Both the position numbers and the translations under genes were made by a program. Below, in pieces: positions 27,260 through 35,423 of a stretch of DNA of 64,000 bases. How positions within the stretch are numbered: the first letter of the stretch is position 1; every line of letters starts with the position of its first letter. Under the pieces are notes generated by a model. It worked only from the letters and a program-made list of their open reading frames with translations, ran no database searches and was not told the DNA's origin. The stretch comes from Flammeovirga sp. OC4. GTDB taxonomy: Bacteria > Bacteroidota > Bacteroidia > Cytophagales > Flammeovirgaceae. The stretch lies in assembly GCF_000812565.1 (NCBI RefSeq), contig NZ_JTAM01000003.1, forward strand, positions 246,387 through 310,386, given 5' to 3'.

Positions 27260-27424
27260 TCTAACTTTGTATGTCAAATTAGTTTTCTTTACAAGAAATG
27301 ATTGGCAGCAATACCAAACATACACAATTTTAATTACTCAAAAATGCTTGTTTAAGCGGTAAAAAAAAAGTTATTTTAATTAACTTGTCGTTCAGCATTC
27401 TTGTTTAAAGCACAAATTTAGTCA

Positions 27425-28432
27425 ATGAAAAGTAGTAAGCTTTCCTTTTTAAGATACCTATTAATAGATAAACTCATTCGTAGTAAGCAATATCCCTTTC
27501 CATCAAAACAAAGGCTGCTTGACAAATGTAGTGAAGAGTTTGGGGTCAATTCACCTTCAACTATTGAAAAAGACATTCAAGCTCTCAGATATGAATTTGA
27601 CGCTCCTTTAGCTTACAATAAAAGAGAAGGAGGATATTATTACACAGACTCGTCTTATAAACTCTTGGGTGTGAGTCTTACCGGAGAACACTTGGAAGCA
27701 TTAAATTTTGTGGAAACTTTTTTGGAAGAGTTCAAAGACCTCCCTGTATTAGGCAGCTTTTCTACTGCAGTTGATAAAGTATTGGATGGTTTAGAAATCA
27801 CGAAAAAATTCAAAAATGAGAAGAAAGAGCAATTTGAAAATTATATTCAGATTGAAAAATCACTCTATACTAAAGGCACTTCCATTTTCTCTGAGTTAAT
27901 CTCTGCTACAAAAGATCATAAAGTGATTAACATCGCTTACAAAAAATTTGGTGCACTGTATGAAGACAATTACACTTTTCATCCGTATCTTTTGAAAGAG
28001 TTTAAGGGACTTTGGTATATCACGGGTTACGCTGAAAATAGACAAGGAATTAGAACCTTAGCAATTGACAGGGTACAAGGTATAGAACAACAATCTCAAT
28101 TGGTCTTTTTCGAACCTCATCAGGTAGACTTCAACAGAGATGTGTATTTTAAAAACTGTCTAGGAGTTACATTAAAAGGAAATCCGCAAGAAATCCGTCT
28201 CCTATTTAATGGAGAGTATGCGGCCAACTTTATTAAAAATACACCTATACATGAAACGCAGGAAGTCATTGCTGAAAATCATAATGGATTGGAGGTAAAA
28301 CTACGTTTGGTGGATAATATGGAGTTAAGGTCACTTATTTTGAGTTGGGGCAATCAAGTAGAAGTGCTTTCTCCTTTTGCTCTACGAAAAGGGATTGCCA
28401 ATGAAATTAAAAAATTAGCTCAGAGGTATTAA
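27425..28432 (+). CDS. WYL-domain transcriptional regulator
   Basis: 335 residues. The N-terminal region (residues 1-60) is a winged HTH with the SPSTIEKDIQALR recognition helix pattern, like DeoR-type HTH of WYL proteins. The middle has the WYL core: INIAYKKFGALYEDNYTFHPYLLKEFKGLWYITGYAENR (in parts), then TLAIDRVQGIE. The WYL motif itself reads LWYITG. The C-terminal WCX-like part ends in ALRKGIANEIKKLAQRY. Such proteins sense nucleic acid or nucleotide ligands and control DNA-damage or defence genes in some species. No defence genes are next to it, so the target is unknown. Confidence 0.83.
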   Translation: MKSSKLSFLRYLLIDKLIRSKQYPFPSKQRLLDKCSEEFGVNSPSTIEKDIQALRYEFDAPLAYNKREGGYYYTDSSYKLLGVSLTGEHLEALNFVETFLEEFKDLPVLGSFSTAVDKVLDGLEITKKFKNEKKEQFENYIQIEKSLYTKGTSIFSELISATKDHKVINIAYKKFGALYEDNYTFHPYLLKEFKGLWYITGYAENRQGIRTLAIDRVQGIEQQSQLVFFEPHQVDFNRDVYFKNCLGVTLKGNPQEIRLLFNGEYAANFIKNTPIHETQEVIAENHNGLEVKLRLVDNMELRSLILSWGNQVEVLSPFALRKGIANEIKKLAQRY

Positions 28433-28465
28433 ATTGATTCGTATCTGATTATTAAATAAAAGAAT

Positions 28466-29068
28466 TTGAATTATCTCGCACACCTTTATTTATCCTATAC
28501 AGACTCGGAAGAGATGTTTGGTAATTTTATTGGAGATTTTGTAAAAGGAAGGAATCTTTCCTTGTATCCACAAAAAATCCAACAAGGTATAAAACTCCAC
28601 CGGTTTATTGACGATTTCACGGACCAACATCCTATCACAAAAGAAATGTCCAATAAACTAAAACCTCATGCGGGAAGGTTTTCGATGGTGGTCACCGATA
28701 TCTATCATGATCATTTTCTTGCTAAGAATTGGAATAATTGTCATCAACAAAGTTTGAGAGCTTTTGCAGACTCCTTTTATCATCATAAACTGTGGGATGA
28801 AAGCTGGGTACCTGAAAAAGCTACAAATATGCATCCTTACCTGAAAATGTATGATTGGCTCAATGCCTACCAACATTTCGAAGGGTTAGAACAGGTTTTT
28901 CACGGAATGGAAAGAAGAATAAAAAACTTAGCTCCTATTTCAAAATCTGTAGAATGGCTTCAAAATGATTACAATTTTTTCTTAGATTGCCATGAGGCTT
29001 TTTTTCCTCAATTAGAACAAAAAGTAGAAGAATTCAGACAAAATGCCTTTGATCAGCCAAAAACTTAA
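28466..29068 (+). CDS. acpH: Acyl carrier protein phosphodiesterase (AcpH family)
   Basis: 200 residues. The start is TTG at 28466, with NYLAHLYLSY directly following; no ATG fits. The family features of this HD-like fold are present: MNYLAHLYLS, GNFIGDFVKG, GIKLHRFIDDFTDQHP, VVTDIYHDHFLAKNW. His and Asp residues there bind the metal. It removes 4'-phosphopantetheine from holo-ACP in known members. Its end overlaps the start of the K+ channel gene by 26 bases, which implies translational coupling. Confidence 0.88.
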   Translation: MNYLAHLYLSYTDSEEMFGNFIGDFVKGRNLSLYPQKIQQGIKLHRFIDDFTDQHPITKEMSNKLKPHAGRFSMVVTDIYHDHFLAKNWNNCHQQSLRAFADSFYHHKLWDESWVPEKATNMHPYLKMYDWLNAYQHFEGLEQVFHGMERRIKNLAPISKSVEWLQNDYNFFLDCHEAFFPQLEQKVEEFRQNAFDQPKT

Positions 29069-29702
29069 TGATGGACTCAACGATAAGAAATATGTTATCT
29101 TATTGATTTCATTGGTGTCAGTACTCTGGGCACCCATTATATTCCAAGCTTTTATCTATTCAGACGAAATTTCGGACATCACTTTGATCGTTCTGATGGT
29201 TGCTATCATCAACTTTACAAGAGAACGAAAATTATATAGACGAATAACTGTAGTATTCTTTGTTTTCGTTAGTGTCAGTAAAAGTGCCTCCTTGGGTTTA
29301 CATATTGACAATATCGACTTTGTAACTTGGAGCGCTATGCTGGTCTATTTTACCATGTTTCTTTTTGTCTTATTACAAGAAGTATGGCACTCAAAGAAAG
29401 TTGACGTCAATACAATTTTGGGAGCAATTGCGGGGTATATTCAGATAGGTGTAATTGCATTTATCTTATTTAAAATATGTGATTTATTATATAATGGAAC
29501 TGCATTCAATAGAATTGTGGACATTTCTGATATAATTTATTTTAGTTTTGTTACTTTAACAACTGTTGGCTACGGAGATATTTCTCCCACCACTGATGAA
29601 ACTAAAGCCTTTACCGTAATCTTTGCAATGGTAGGTCAGTTTTATATGGCTATTTTAATGGCGTTGCTTGTTGGAAAATACCAGCAGGAACACCAAAAAT
29701 AA
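29043..29702 (+). CDS. Two-TM-type potassium channel family protein
   Basis: 219 residues with about six hydrophobic segments. The pore loop has the K+ selectivity filter TVGYGD (residues 174-179) preceded by DIIYFSFVTLT, and the last helix is AFTVIFAMVGQFYMAILMALLVGKY. The four helices before the pore are more than a simple two-helix pore needs and may form a sensor-like domain, but no S4 Arg pattern is clear apart from RERKLYRR at 60-67. It likely conducts K+ across the inner membrane. It overlaps acpH by 26 bases. Confidence 0.85.
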   Translation: MPLISQKLNDGLNDKKYVILLISLVSVLWAPIIFQAFIYSDEISDITLIVLMVAIINFTRERKLYRRITVVFFVFVSVSKSASLGLHIDNIDFVTWSAMLVYFTMFLFVLLQEVWHSKKVDVNTILGAIAGYIQIGVIAFILFKICDLLYNGTAFNRIVDISDIIYFSFVTLTTVGYGDISPTTDETKAFTVIFAMVGQFYMAILMALLVGKYQQEHQK

Positions 29703-29767
29703 AAAGTCCGTTTTTTATGTAAACCGGTTATAAAAGTATATATTGTTAAAAAATAACTAAACAGCGC

Positions 29768-30148
29768 GTGGAAAAATTATTTATTAAGAAAAAGGAATTT
29801 GTCCCGGAGGTAAACTTCGATCCTTCAAAAGGCCTATTAGAGGTTTCTGGTCAATCATACCACGAATATACTGCTGAGTTTTTTGAACCTTTATTCGTTT
29901 GGGTATCAAAGTACTTGGAAGAAAGTGGTCTGAATATCACATTGAATTACAAGATGACCTACTTCAACACAGCATCATCAAAAAGTTTTTTCAAAATCAT
30001 TGAAATGCTTCAAGAATATCAGGAAAAAGGAAAAGGTGAAGCTGTTGTGAACTGGTATTACAAAAAGGATGATGAAGACATGCTAGAAACTGGAGAAGAC
30101 TTTATTAGTGACTCTGGTTGGAAAAATATCAACCTTATTGCCTACTAA
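29768..30148 (+). CDS. SiaC family regulatory phosphoprotein (DUF1987)
   Basis: 126 residues, starting with GTG at 29768. It has the DUF1987 pattern: PSKGLLEVSGQSYHEYTAEFFEPLF, ITLNYKMTYFNTASSKSFFKIIEMLQ, and VVNWYYKKDDEDMLETGEDF. In SiaC of Pseudomonas aeruginosa the Thr in the corresponding NTSS site is phosphorylated by the kinase SiaB and dephosphorylated by SiaA; here the site reads FNTASSK. Those proteins control a diguanylate cyclase and biofilm formation. No siaA, siaB or siaD is adjacent. Confidence 0.82.
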   Translation: MEKLFIKKKEFVPEVNFDPSKGLLEVSGQSYHEYTAEFFEPLFVWVSKYLEESGLNITLNYKMTYFNTASSKSFFKIIEMLQEYQEKGKGEAVVNWYYKKDDEDMLETGEDFISDSGWKNINLIAY

Positions 30149-30480
30149 GTAATAAGTTAATACCAAAGCACTATTACATGTTTTTAGGGATAAAAAAACC
30201 TTAGATGCATTTTATAAAAAAAAGCTTACGTAAGATCTTTCTTAAAGAAAGATCTTTTTTTATATACTAAATTTATTAATCCTTACGTTTATTTAGTATA
30301 ATTGTATTTAAAACAGAAGTTTATGGATTGTTTCTGTATTTTGGAACAATAATTTCTATAAATTAAACGTATTTCTTACAAAGAATTTCAACTACATAAT
30401 AACATAATTTTTAAGCTTGCGTAAGTAGTCTTAAATGAAAGTTAATATGAAACAACTTACGTTACTATACTAAATATATT
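30149..30480. other. 332-base stretch with terminator and repeated CTTACG sites
   Basis: It holds the SiaC-gene terminator at 30232-30256 and four related sites CTTACGTAAG (30225-30234), CTTACGTTT (30282-30290), CTTGCGTAAG (30416-30425) and ACTTACGTT (30455-30463), the last two close to the small gene at 30481. A CTTACG/ATACTAA combination follows two of them. No gene or promoter match is clear. Confidence 0.45.
30232..30256 (+). terminator. Terminator of the SiaC gene
   Basis: AAGATCTTTCTT and AAGAAAGATCTT form a near-continuous stem followed by TTTTTTT. Confidence 0.85.
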
Positions 30481-30753
30481 ATGGTTTTTTTATTTAATAC
30501 TATCTTGTTAATTTATTTGGTAATTTCAAACATTGCTATCTTATTTAAATTGTATAAGGCCTTTTTACAATATTTCTCTCCTTTGAAAGGTTACGCTTCT
30601 ATCGCTCTTATTGTAATGACCCTTGGTGCTATTGATTTTTATGTTTATGATGTAACAAGCAGCAAATTTGTTACAGCGGAAGAAAACAAAGAAGTTTTTC
30701 AACAAATTAAAGCAAGAAATTTAGACTTAAATTTATTATCTCAAGAAGATTAA
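30481..30753 (+). CDS. Small membrane protein of unknown function
   Basis: 90 residues. Two hydrophobic segments are seen, at about residues 3-23 and 38-57, then a short acidic and charged C-terminal tail (TAEENKEVFQQIKARN). The frame starts with ATG and is followed by a perfect terminator, which supports it as a real gene. I do not recognise the family. The upstream region has repeated CTTACG-type sites, which may point to its own regulation. Confidence 0.55.
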   Translation: MVFLFNTILLIYLVISNIAILFKLYKAFLQYFSPLKGYASIALIVMTLGAIDFYVYDVTSSKFVTAEENKEVFQQIKARNLDLNLLSQED

Positions 30754-30773
30754 TATTTTAAGCCACCAAATAG

Positions 30774-30808
30774 AAAAGGTTGCTACTTTAAAAAGTAGCA
30801 ACCTTTTT
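30774..30808 (+). terminator. Terminator of the small membrane protein gene
   Basis: AAAAGGTTGCTACTTT and AAAGTAGCAACCTTTT form a perfect stem followed by more T residues. Confidence 0.93.
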
Positions 30809-31033
30809 TTGTGATTTCAGGTCTGTATTGGGTTTGATTTCCAAATCAATATTACGGTTTTTGGATGGGGTGACTTTTCATCTTTAGATCACAAAATAAC
30901 TAAAGTAGTAAAAACACATTCATCATTTCCTTCATTATTGATCCTAGTGATTGAGTAAAAAATCTTGATAATTACTGTAACAGGTCTCCTGTTCAATAAC
31001 TCATATGCCTCATATTATTAACTCTGTATATAA

Positions 31034-31073
31034 AAAATGGTTGAGATTCTACTAGTCGAATCCCAACCATTTT
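31034..31073 (-). terminator. Terminator after the GH97 gene
   Basis: AAAATGGTTG-GATTC and GAATC-CAACCATTTT form a 15-bp stem with one mismatch; on the minus strand it is followed by TTTATATACAG. It lies 25 bases past the GH97 stop. Confidence 0.8.
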
Positions 31074-31098
31074 CAACAGTTTATATTTCTGAATTACT

Positions 31099-33132
31099 TT
31101 AGTCTAATATTTTGAAATGAATAGCTGTACCACCACCTGCGTTCATCTGAATCAACATTGCCTCAGTTGAAGTGACATTCTTTTCAGTGATCACGTATTT
31201 TGTTGGCTCGTTGAGATGTGTTGAGCCAGGTGCATCTGCATAGATCGTTGCTTTATAAAGTTTATTAGGTTCTAGGAAATCAAGACTCACGCTTACAGCT
31301 CTACCTGTTGCATCTGTTGCGGCTCCTAAAAACCATTCTTTATCAGCTCTTCTTGCTGTAATCGCAAACTCACCAATTTCACCCGCTAACATTTTACTTT
31401 CATCCCAATCTGCAGTAGAAGACGATAAAAATTGAAAGGCTTTCATTTCTTTTTCATAATTCTCTACTAAATCCGCAGCCATTTGTAAAGGACTATACAA
31501 AATAATAGACAATGCCAATTGCTTCACTAAAGTAGTATGTACTCTGGCTTCATTCATGATCTCAGCAGTAGTATTCCAAGCCACACGATTAGGGTTATTT
31601 TCATACTTCACATCAAAAATGCCTGGAGTATAATCTACTGGACCACCCAACATCCTTGTAAATGGAATTGTCACAGTATGATTTGGAGGGTTACCATCAC
31701 TCCAACCGTTCCATTCCATACCTCTTACACCTTCTCTAGTCATCATGTTTGGCCATGTTCTTCGAATACCCGTTGGTTTGATCGGCTCATGGGCATCTAA
31801 CATTATTTTATGTTGAGCTGCCTTTTCAACGACTTTTCTATAATGGTTCACCATAAACTGACCATGATGATGTTCTCCTCTTGGGTAAATATCTCCTGCA
31901 TATCCTGTTTTCAAAGCATGAATCCCTAGTTTTTCATATAGTTTGAACGCTTCATCCATGTATTTTTCATAAGCAAGAATATCACCACCTGTTTCATTGT
32001 GCATGATCAAGTAAACTCCTTTATCTTGAGCATAGTTGGCAACTTCTTCTAAGTCATAACCTTTTGCGGGAGTGATATGATCAAAGGCGTCTTTTTGTCC
32101 CCATTTATCCCAACCAGAGTTCCAGCCTTCTACTACTACACCCCCAATATTATTTTCAGAAGCAAAATCAATGTATTTTTTTGCAGATGCTGTAGTGGCA
32201 CCTTGTCTTGGTCCTTCTTTCCACTCTTTGGTACCGATGTGGAATTCCCACCAGATCCCTAAATATTGCATTGGCTGAATCCAAGAAGGATCTTTGATTT
32301 TAGAAGGTTCGTTAAGGTTTACTATAATGTTAGAGTTGACTAAATCTGCGGCTTTATGCCCTACTTGTATCGTTCTCCAAGGTGTTTTCATAGGAGCTGT
32401 TGCTCTTACTTTATCACCATTTGACCAAGGTACTAATGCAGCATTATAAGTATATTTCTTTTTATCGTCTAATTTCAATGTCATGCCGGCATAATCCGTT
32501 AATGCAGCCTCATGCAAAGAAATATAAAGATTGTCTTTTGTCTTGAAAGTTACAGGTGTCGCTACCCAAGTAGCAGAATCTACATCTGTTTGGTTGTATA
32601 ACTTTTCATAGGTATTATAATCAGCCCAAATCCACCATGCATCATGATTATCGTTCAGCACAAACTGAGTGTTTTCGTTCATAATCACAAAATCCTTTAA
32701 GTTCGGCTGCTCGGGGATTTCATAACGGAAGCCAATACCATCATTGAAAAGTCTGAAAATAATATTCATTTTTCTTTTCGCGCCATCCTTCTCCTCTAAA
32801 AATACAGTCAACTCATTGTGATGATCTAATACTTTTTTATTCTCTCCCCAAGGCTGTTCCCATGTTTGATTTAAAGTATTTCGTAACTCCCCTACCACTT
32901 TAAAGTTTCCTTTTAAAGGTGCTTGGTCTTTGAGATCAAAACCTAGATAAGATTGTTTGACGACGGGAGTTCCATTCCATGTCACTTGGTACCACGGCTT
33001 TCCCTCATCATCTAAATCAAATTCTAAAATCAAAGTTTCATCTGGAGAGGTAGAAGTAAGGTAAGTTGGTGTACACGAACTCATGAACAAACTTACGAAG
33101 AAGATATAAAGTACTATTTTTAATTTATTCAT
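31099..33132 (-). CDS. GH97 family alpha-glycosidase, SusB-like
   Basis: 677 residues with a lipoprotein signal (LFMSSC). The N-terminal beta-sandwich (to about 290) is followed by the (beta/alpha)8 barrel: WWEFHIGTKEWKEGPRQGATTASAKKYIDFA, NNIGGVVVEGWNSGWDKWG (read in parts), GIHALKTGYAGDI, HHHGQFMVNHYRKVVEKAA, and DAHEPIKPTGIRRTWPNMMTREGVRGMEWN. The KTGY form and the Glu residues of HEPIKPTG and TREGVRGxE fit the inverting SusB-like group, which use a Glu pair with Ca, not the retaining Asp type. It should act as an alpha-glucosidase in the periplasm. It is 10 bases behind the EEP gene. Confidence 0.88.
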   Translation of the reverse strand: MNKLKIVLYIFFVSLFMSSCTPTYLTSTSPDETLILEFDLDDEGKPWYQVTWNGTPVVKQSYLGFDLKDQAPLKGNFKVVGELRNTLNQTWEQPWGENKKVLDHHNELTVFLEEKDGAKRKMNIIFRLFNDGIGFRYEIPEQPNLKDFVIMNENTQFVLNDNHDAWWIWADYNTYEKLYNQTDVDSATWVATPVTFKTKDNLYISLHEAALTDYAGMTLKLDDKKKYTYNAALVPWSNGDKVRATAPMKTPWRTIQVGHKAADLVNSNIIVNLNEPSKIKDPSWIQPMQYLGIWWEFHIGTKEWKEGPRQGATTASAKKYIDFASENNIGGVVVEGWNSGWDKWGQKDAFDHITPAKGYDLEEVANYAQDKGVYLIMHNETGGDILAYEKYMDEAFKLYEKLGIHALKTGYAGDIYPRGEHHHGQFMVNHYRKVVEKAAQHKIMLDAHEPIKPTGIRRTWPNMMTREGVRGMEWNGWSDGNPPNHTVTIPFTRMLGGPVDYTPGIFDVKYENNPNRVAWNTTAEIMNEARVHTTLVKQLALSIILYSPLQMAADLVENYEKEMKAFQFLSSSTADWDESKMLAGEIGEFAITARRADKEWFLGAATDATGRAVSVSLDFLEPNKLYKATIYADAPGSTHLNEPTKYVITEKNVTSTEAMLIQMNAGGGTAIHFKILD

Positions 33133-33142
33133 TGATTGATAA

Positions 33143-33982
33143 TTATTGGATTTCTACAAAAACTGGTAAATGGTCTGAAGGGAATTTATGATCTCTTGCC
33201 TCAGCAATATGAGCATATCTTAATACTTTAAAATAACCATAAGTCATTATAAAGTCAATCTGATCTTTTAAAGCTGCATTATAATCAAATGCTTGGAAAG
33301 TACCTGTAGGACCTAGTGGAGTTGTAAGGCTTAATGTTTTCGTATCTTGAAACACATTTTGTAGTTCCATGACTGCCGTTGAATTAGGAGTACTGTTCAA
33401 ATCACCCATTAACACGACTGATATTTTCCCTTTATTCGAAAATTCTTGTGCCTTTTGAGCGATTAACTTTGAAGACTCTACTCTAGCTTCGTCTCCCATA
33501 TGATCATAATGCGTATTCATCACAATCATAGTTCTCTTGGAATGTTTATGTTTTAATTTGGCCCAGGTACAAATTCTAGGAAGAGCGGCATCCCAACCTT
33601 TGCTTGGTTCATCTGGTGTTGTAGACAACCAAAATGTTCCTGATTCAATGAGTTTAAATTCTTTTGTATCATAAAAAATTGGAGAAAACTCTCCTCCTTC
33701 TTTTCCATCATCTCTGCCCACACCGACATAAGACATATGGGGCAATTCATTTTCTAAATCATGTAATTGATCTACCAAAACCTCTTGGCATCCCAAAATA
33801 GCTACGTTATTGAATTTTATGACATCACCCACCCATTGTTTACGGTGCGGCCATGCATTATCACCGTCATTAGGAGTATTCATTCTAATGTTGAAACTCA
33901 TGACGTTAATGGATTTATTTTGAGCAAACAGCCCTATCACAAAACACGTTTGCAAGAGTGATAAGAATAGTATTTTTTTCAT
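33143..33982 (-). CDS. Secreted endonuclease/exonuclease/phosphatase-superfamily hydrolase
   Basis: 279 residues from the ATG at 33980-33982, which gives a clean signal peptide (MKKILFLSLLQTCFVIGLFAQ). Superfamily motifs in order: VMSFNIRMNT (Asn), GCQEV (Glu), MNTHYDHMG (His, Asp), LMGDLNSTPNS (Asp, Asn) and PSDHLPVFVEI (Asp, His). These ligate the metal and catalyse phosphoester cleavage. Secreted members occur in glycan loci of Bacteroidota, where they may remove phosphate-linked groups from glycans; that role is an inference here. It shares a unit with the GH97 gene. Confidence 0.82.
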   Translation of the reverse strand: MKKILFLSLLQTCFVIGLFAQNKSINVMSFNIRMNTPNDGDNAWPHRKQWVGDVIKFNNVAILGCQEVLVDQLHDLENELPHMSYVGVGRDDGKEGGEFSPIFYDTKEFKLIESGTFWLSTTPDEPSKGWDAALPRICTWAKLKHKHSKRTMIVMNTHYDHMGDEARVESSKLIAQKAQEFSNKGKISVVLMGDLNSTPNSTAVMELQNVFQDTKTLSLTTPLGPTGTFQAFDYNAALKDQIDFIMTYGYFKVLRYAHIAEARDHKFPSDHLPVFVEIQ

Positions 33983-34056
33983 TTCCTGTTCATCTGAAGT
34001 TTTCTTCAATTTTGTATAGAAAAAGCGTAATACAGTGATTCATTTAGCATTGATAA

Positions 34057-34064
34057 CAAAATTA
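34057..34064 (-). promoter_or_regulatory. Possible -7 element for the EEP-GH97 unit
   Basis: On the minus strand TAATTTTG matches TAnnTTTG, 75 bases before the EEP start. No good -33 element is visible, so it is weak. Confidence 0.3.
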
Positions 34065-34146
34065 AGCTATTTTATCAGTCTAAAAGATGATATTTCACTA
34101 TACCACATTTTAAGAGCGTTTACCTTGTTATATACACAACAAAAAC

Positions 34147-34177
34147 CCCAATCTCCAACACAAAGTCGGAAATCGGG
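34147..34177 (-). terminator. Directional terminator of the family-10-like hydrolase gene
   Basis: On the minus strand CCCGATTTCCGAC and GTTGGAGATTGGG pair over all 13 positions when three G-U pairs are allowed, and are followed by GTTTTTG. On the plus strand the same places are mismatches. Confidence 0.82.
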
Positions 34178-34207
34178 ATAAAGCTATATATACTAAATCA
34201 GAAGGAG

Positions 34208-35284
34208 TTATTTCGCATTTTTCAGGGCCTTCCAATGAGGTTCTTGCATTCCTGCAAGGTCGAAGATGGCAAAGCCTTTTGCTCCGCCTTTTTTGGCTAG
34301 TTTAATGGCTTCTTCCATATCCTCTTGTTTTGGTAAAGCAGGTGTGTAAAGCCCTGTAATCAATGGTTCTTTGAATTTCCCTTTTACATCAGAAACACCT
34401 TGTTCTGTCGCAAATTTGATCCAATCGATCGGTTCCTCATAGAAATTATTATAGATCATAGGGAACACCATGTCCAACTTGTAATCATCCCATGATTGAC
34501 GGCAGATTTTTCTAGCTAAGTCAGGATAAGGAAATACCGCGGCTGAAAGCATACTTCCTTCTTTGTGGACAGCATCATAAATTTTATTTACCAATCGTGT
34601 AACAGAATCATATCTATACTGACGCCATTCTTCCGATGCAGTGGGGTCTTTTAGTTCTCTGATATCAATTCCGGACTCCTCCTTGAACTTTTGACGGCAC
34701 GTTTCACAATAACAGAAATCCCATTCAGGATATTCTTTGTCCTGTACAATACCATAAAGTGGCTGTAATGAGGACGCCAGAATAACATCTGAATAACGCA
34801 CGTAATCCAAATGAACTCCTTTCACTCCCTCAATTTTTGCTAAAGAAACGGCTTGCTTGATGATATGTTCTTGCACTTCTTCTTTTGAGGGACACACCCA
34901 TTGGTAATAATCAACATAAGGGTGGTATTCATAACATGAGCGTCCGTCCCCGCTTACAGCATACCAATCTGGATTTTGCTTGGCGACTTTATCTCCATTT
35001 CTGTTGAGTGTCCACATCCAAGCGTGCATTTCAATGTCTCTTGCTTTCAGCAAGGGGTACATTCTTTTGTAAGTAGCTTCATTACCTCCTAAAAGAACGC
35101 CTTCAATTTTACAATCTTTGAGTACATCCAATTTCTCTTCCCATTGTGCGTCTGTCCAATCATCGTGTGCATGAAGCCACATCCATCGAGTGGGAAGTTT
35201 TTTACCTTTTGCTAGTACGGGAAGCCCTAATACGGCCCCTGCTGTTGCTAGTCCTGCGATTTTAAGAAATTCTCTTTTCTCCAT
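34208..35284 (-). CDS. Family-10-like TIM-barrel glycoside hydrolase (GHL10/DUF187-like)
   Basis: 358 residues. The N-terminus (EKREFLKIAGLATAGAVLGL) looks like a Tat signal, but with Lys-Arg in place of the twin Arg. The rest is a TIM barrel: RWMWLHAHDDW, EGVLLGGNEA, IEMHAWMWTLNR, GVKGVHLDYVRYSD, SAAVFPYPD, MVFPMIYNNF, GLYTPALP, and FAIFDLAGM. HLDYVRY is the typical segment of family-10-like proteins with a catalytic-type Asp. CYCETCRQKF adds a Cys cluster that may bind metal. The substrate is not known; the position suggests a part in glycan breakdown. It may be the last gene of the unit starting further upstream. Confidence 0.7.
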   Translation of the reverse strand: MEKREFLKIAGLATAGAVLGLPVLAKGKKLPTRWMWLHAHDDWTDAQWEEKLDVLKDCKIEGVLLGGNEATYKRMYPLLKARDIEMHAWMWTLNRNGDKVAKQNPDWYAVSGDGRSCYEYHPYVDYYQWVCPSKEEVQEHIIKQAVSLAKIEGVKGVHLDYVRYSDVILASSLQPLYGIVQDKEYPEWDFCYCETCRQKFKEESGIDIRELKDPTASEEWRQYRYDSVTRLVNKIYDAVHKEGSMLSAAVFPYPDLARKICRQSWDDYKLDMVFPMIYNNFYEEPIDWIKFATEQGVSDVKGKFKEPLITGLYTPALPKQEDMEEAIKLAKKGGAKGFAIFDLAGMQEPHWKALKNAK

Positions 35285-35423
35285 TTTATGTGTAGTAGTT
35301 TTTTACGAATATTTATTCTTGAGTGAAAAGTGATAAATTAAGAGTGAAGATAATCCGAATTTAACTAACCACAATCAATTTCTCTTAAGACCATTAAAAG
35401 TCTAACTCTTAACTCAAAATACT

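Larger units (their letters stand above)
30754..31098. other. 345-base stretch between convergent units
   Basis: It holds the two terminators listed at 30774 and 31034, and a small palindrome AACAGG-TCT-CCTGTT at 30979-30993. I see no gene or promoter in the rest. Confidence 0.6.
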
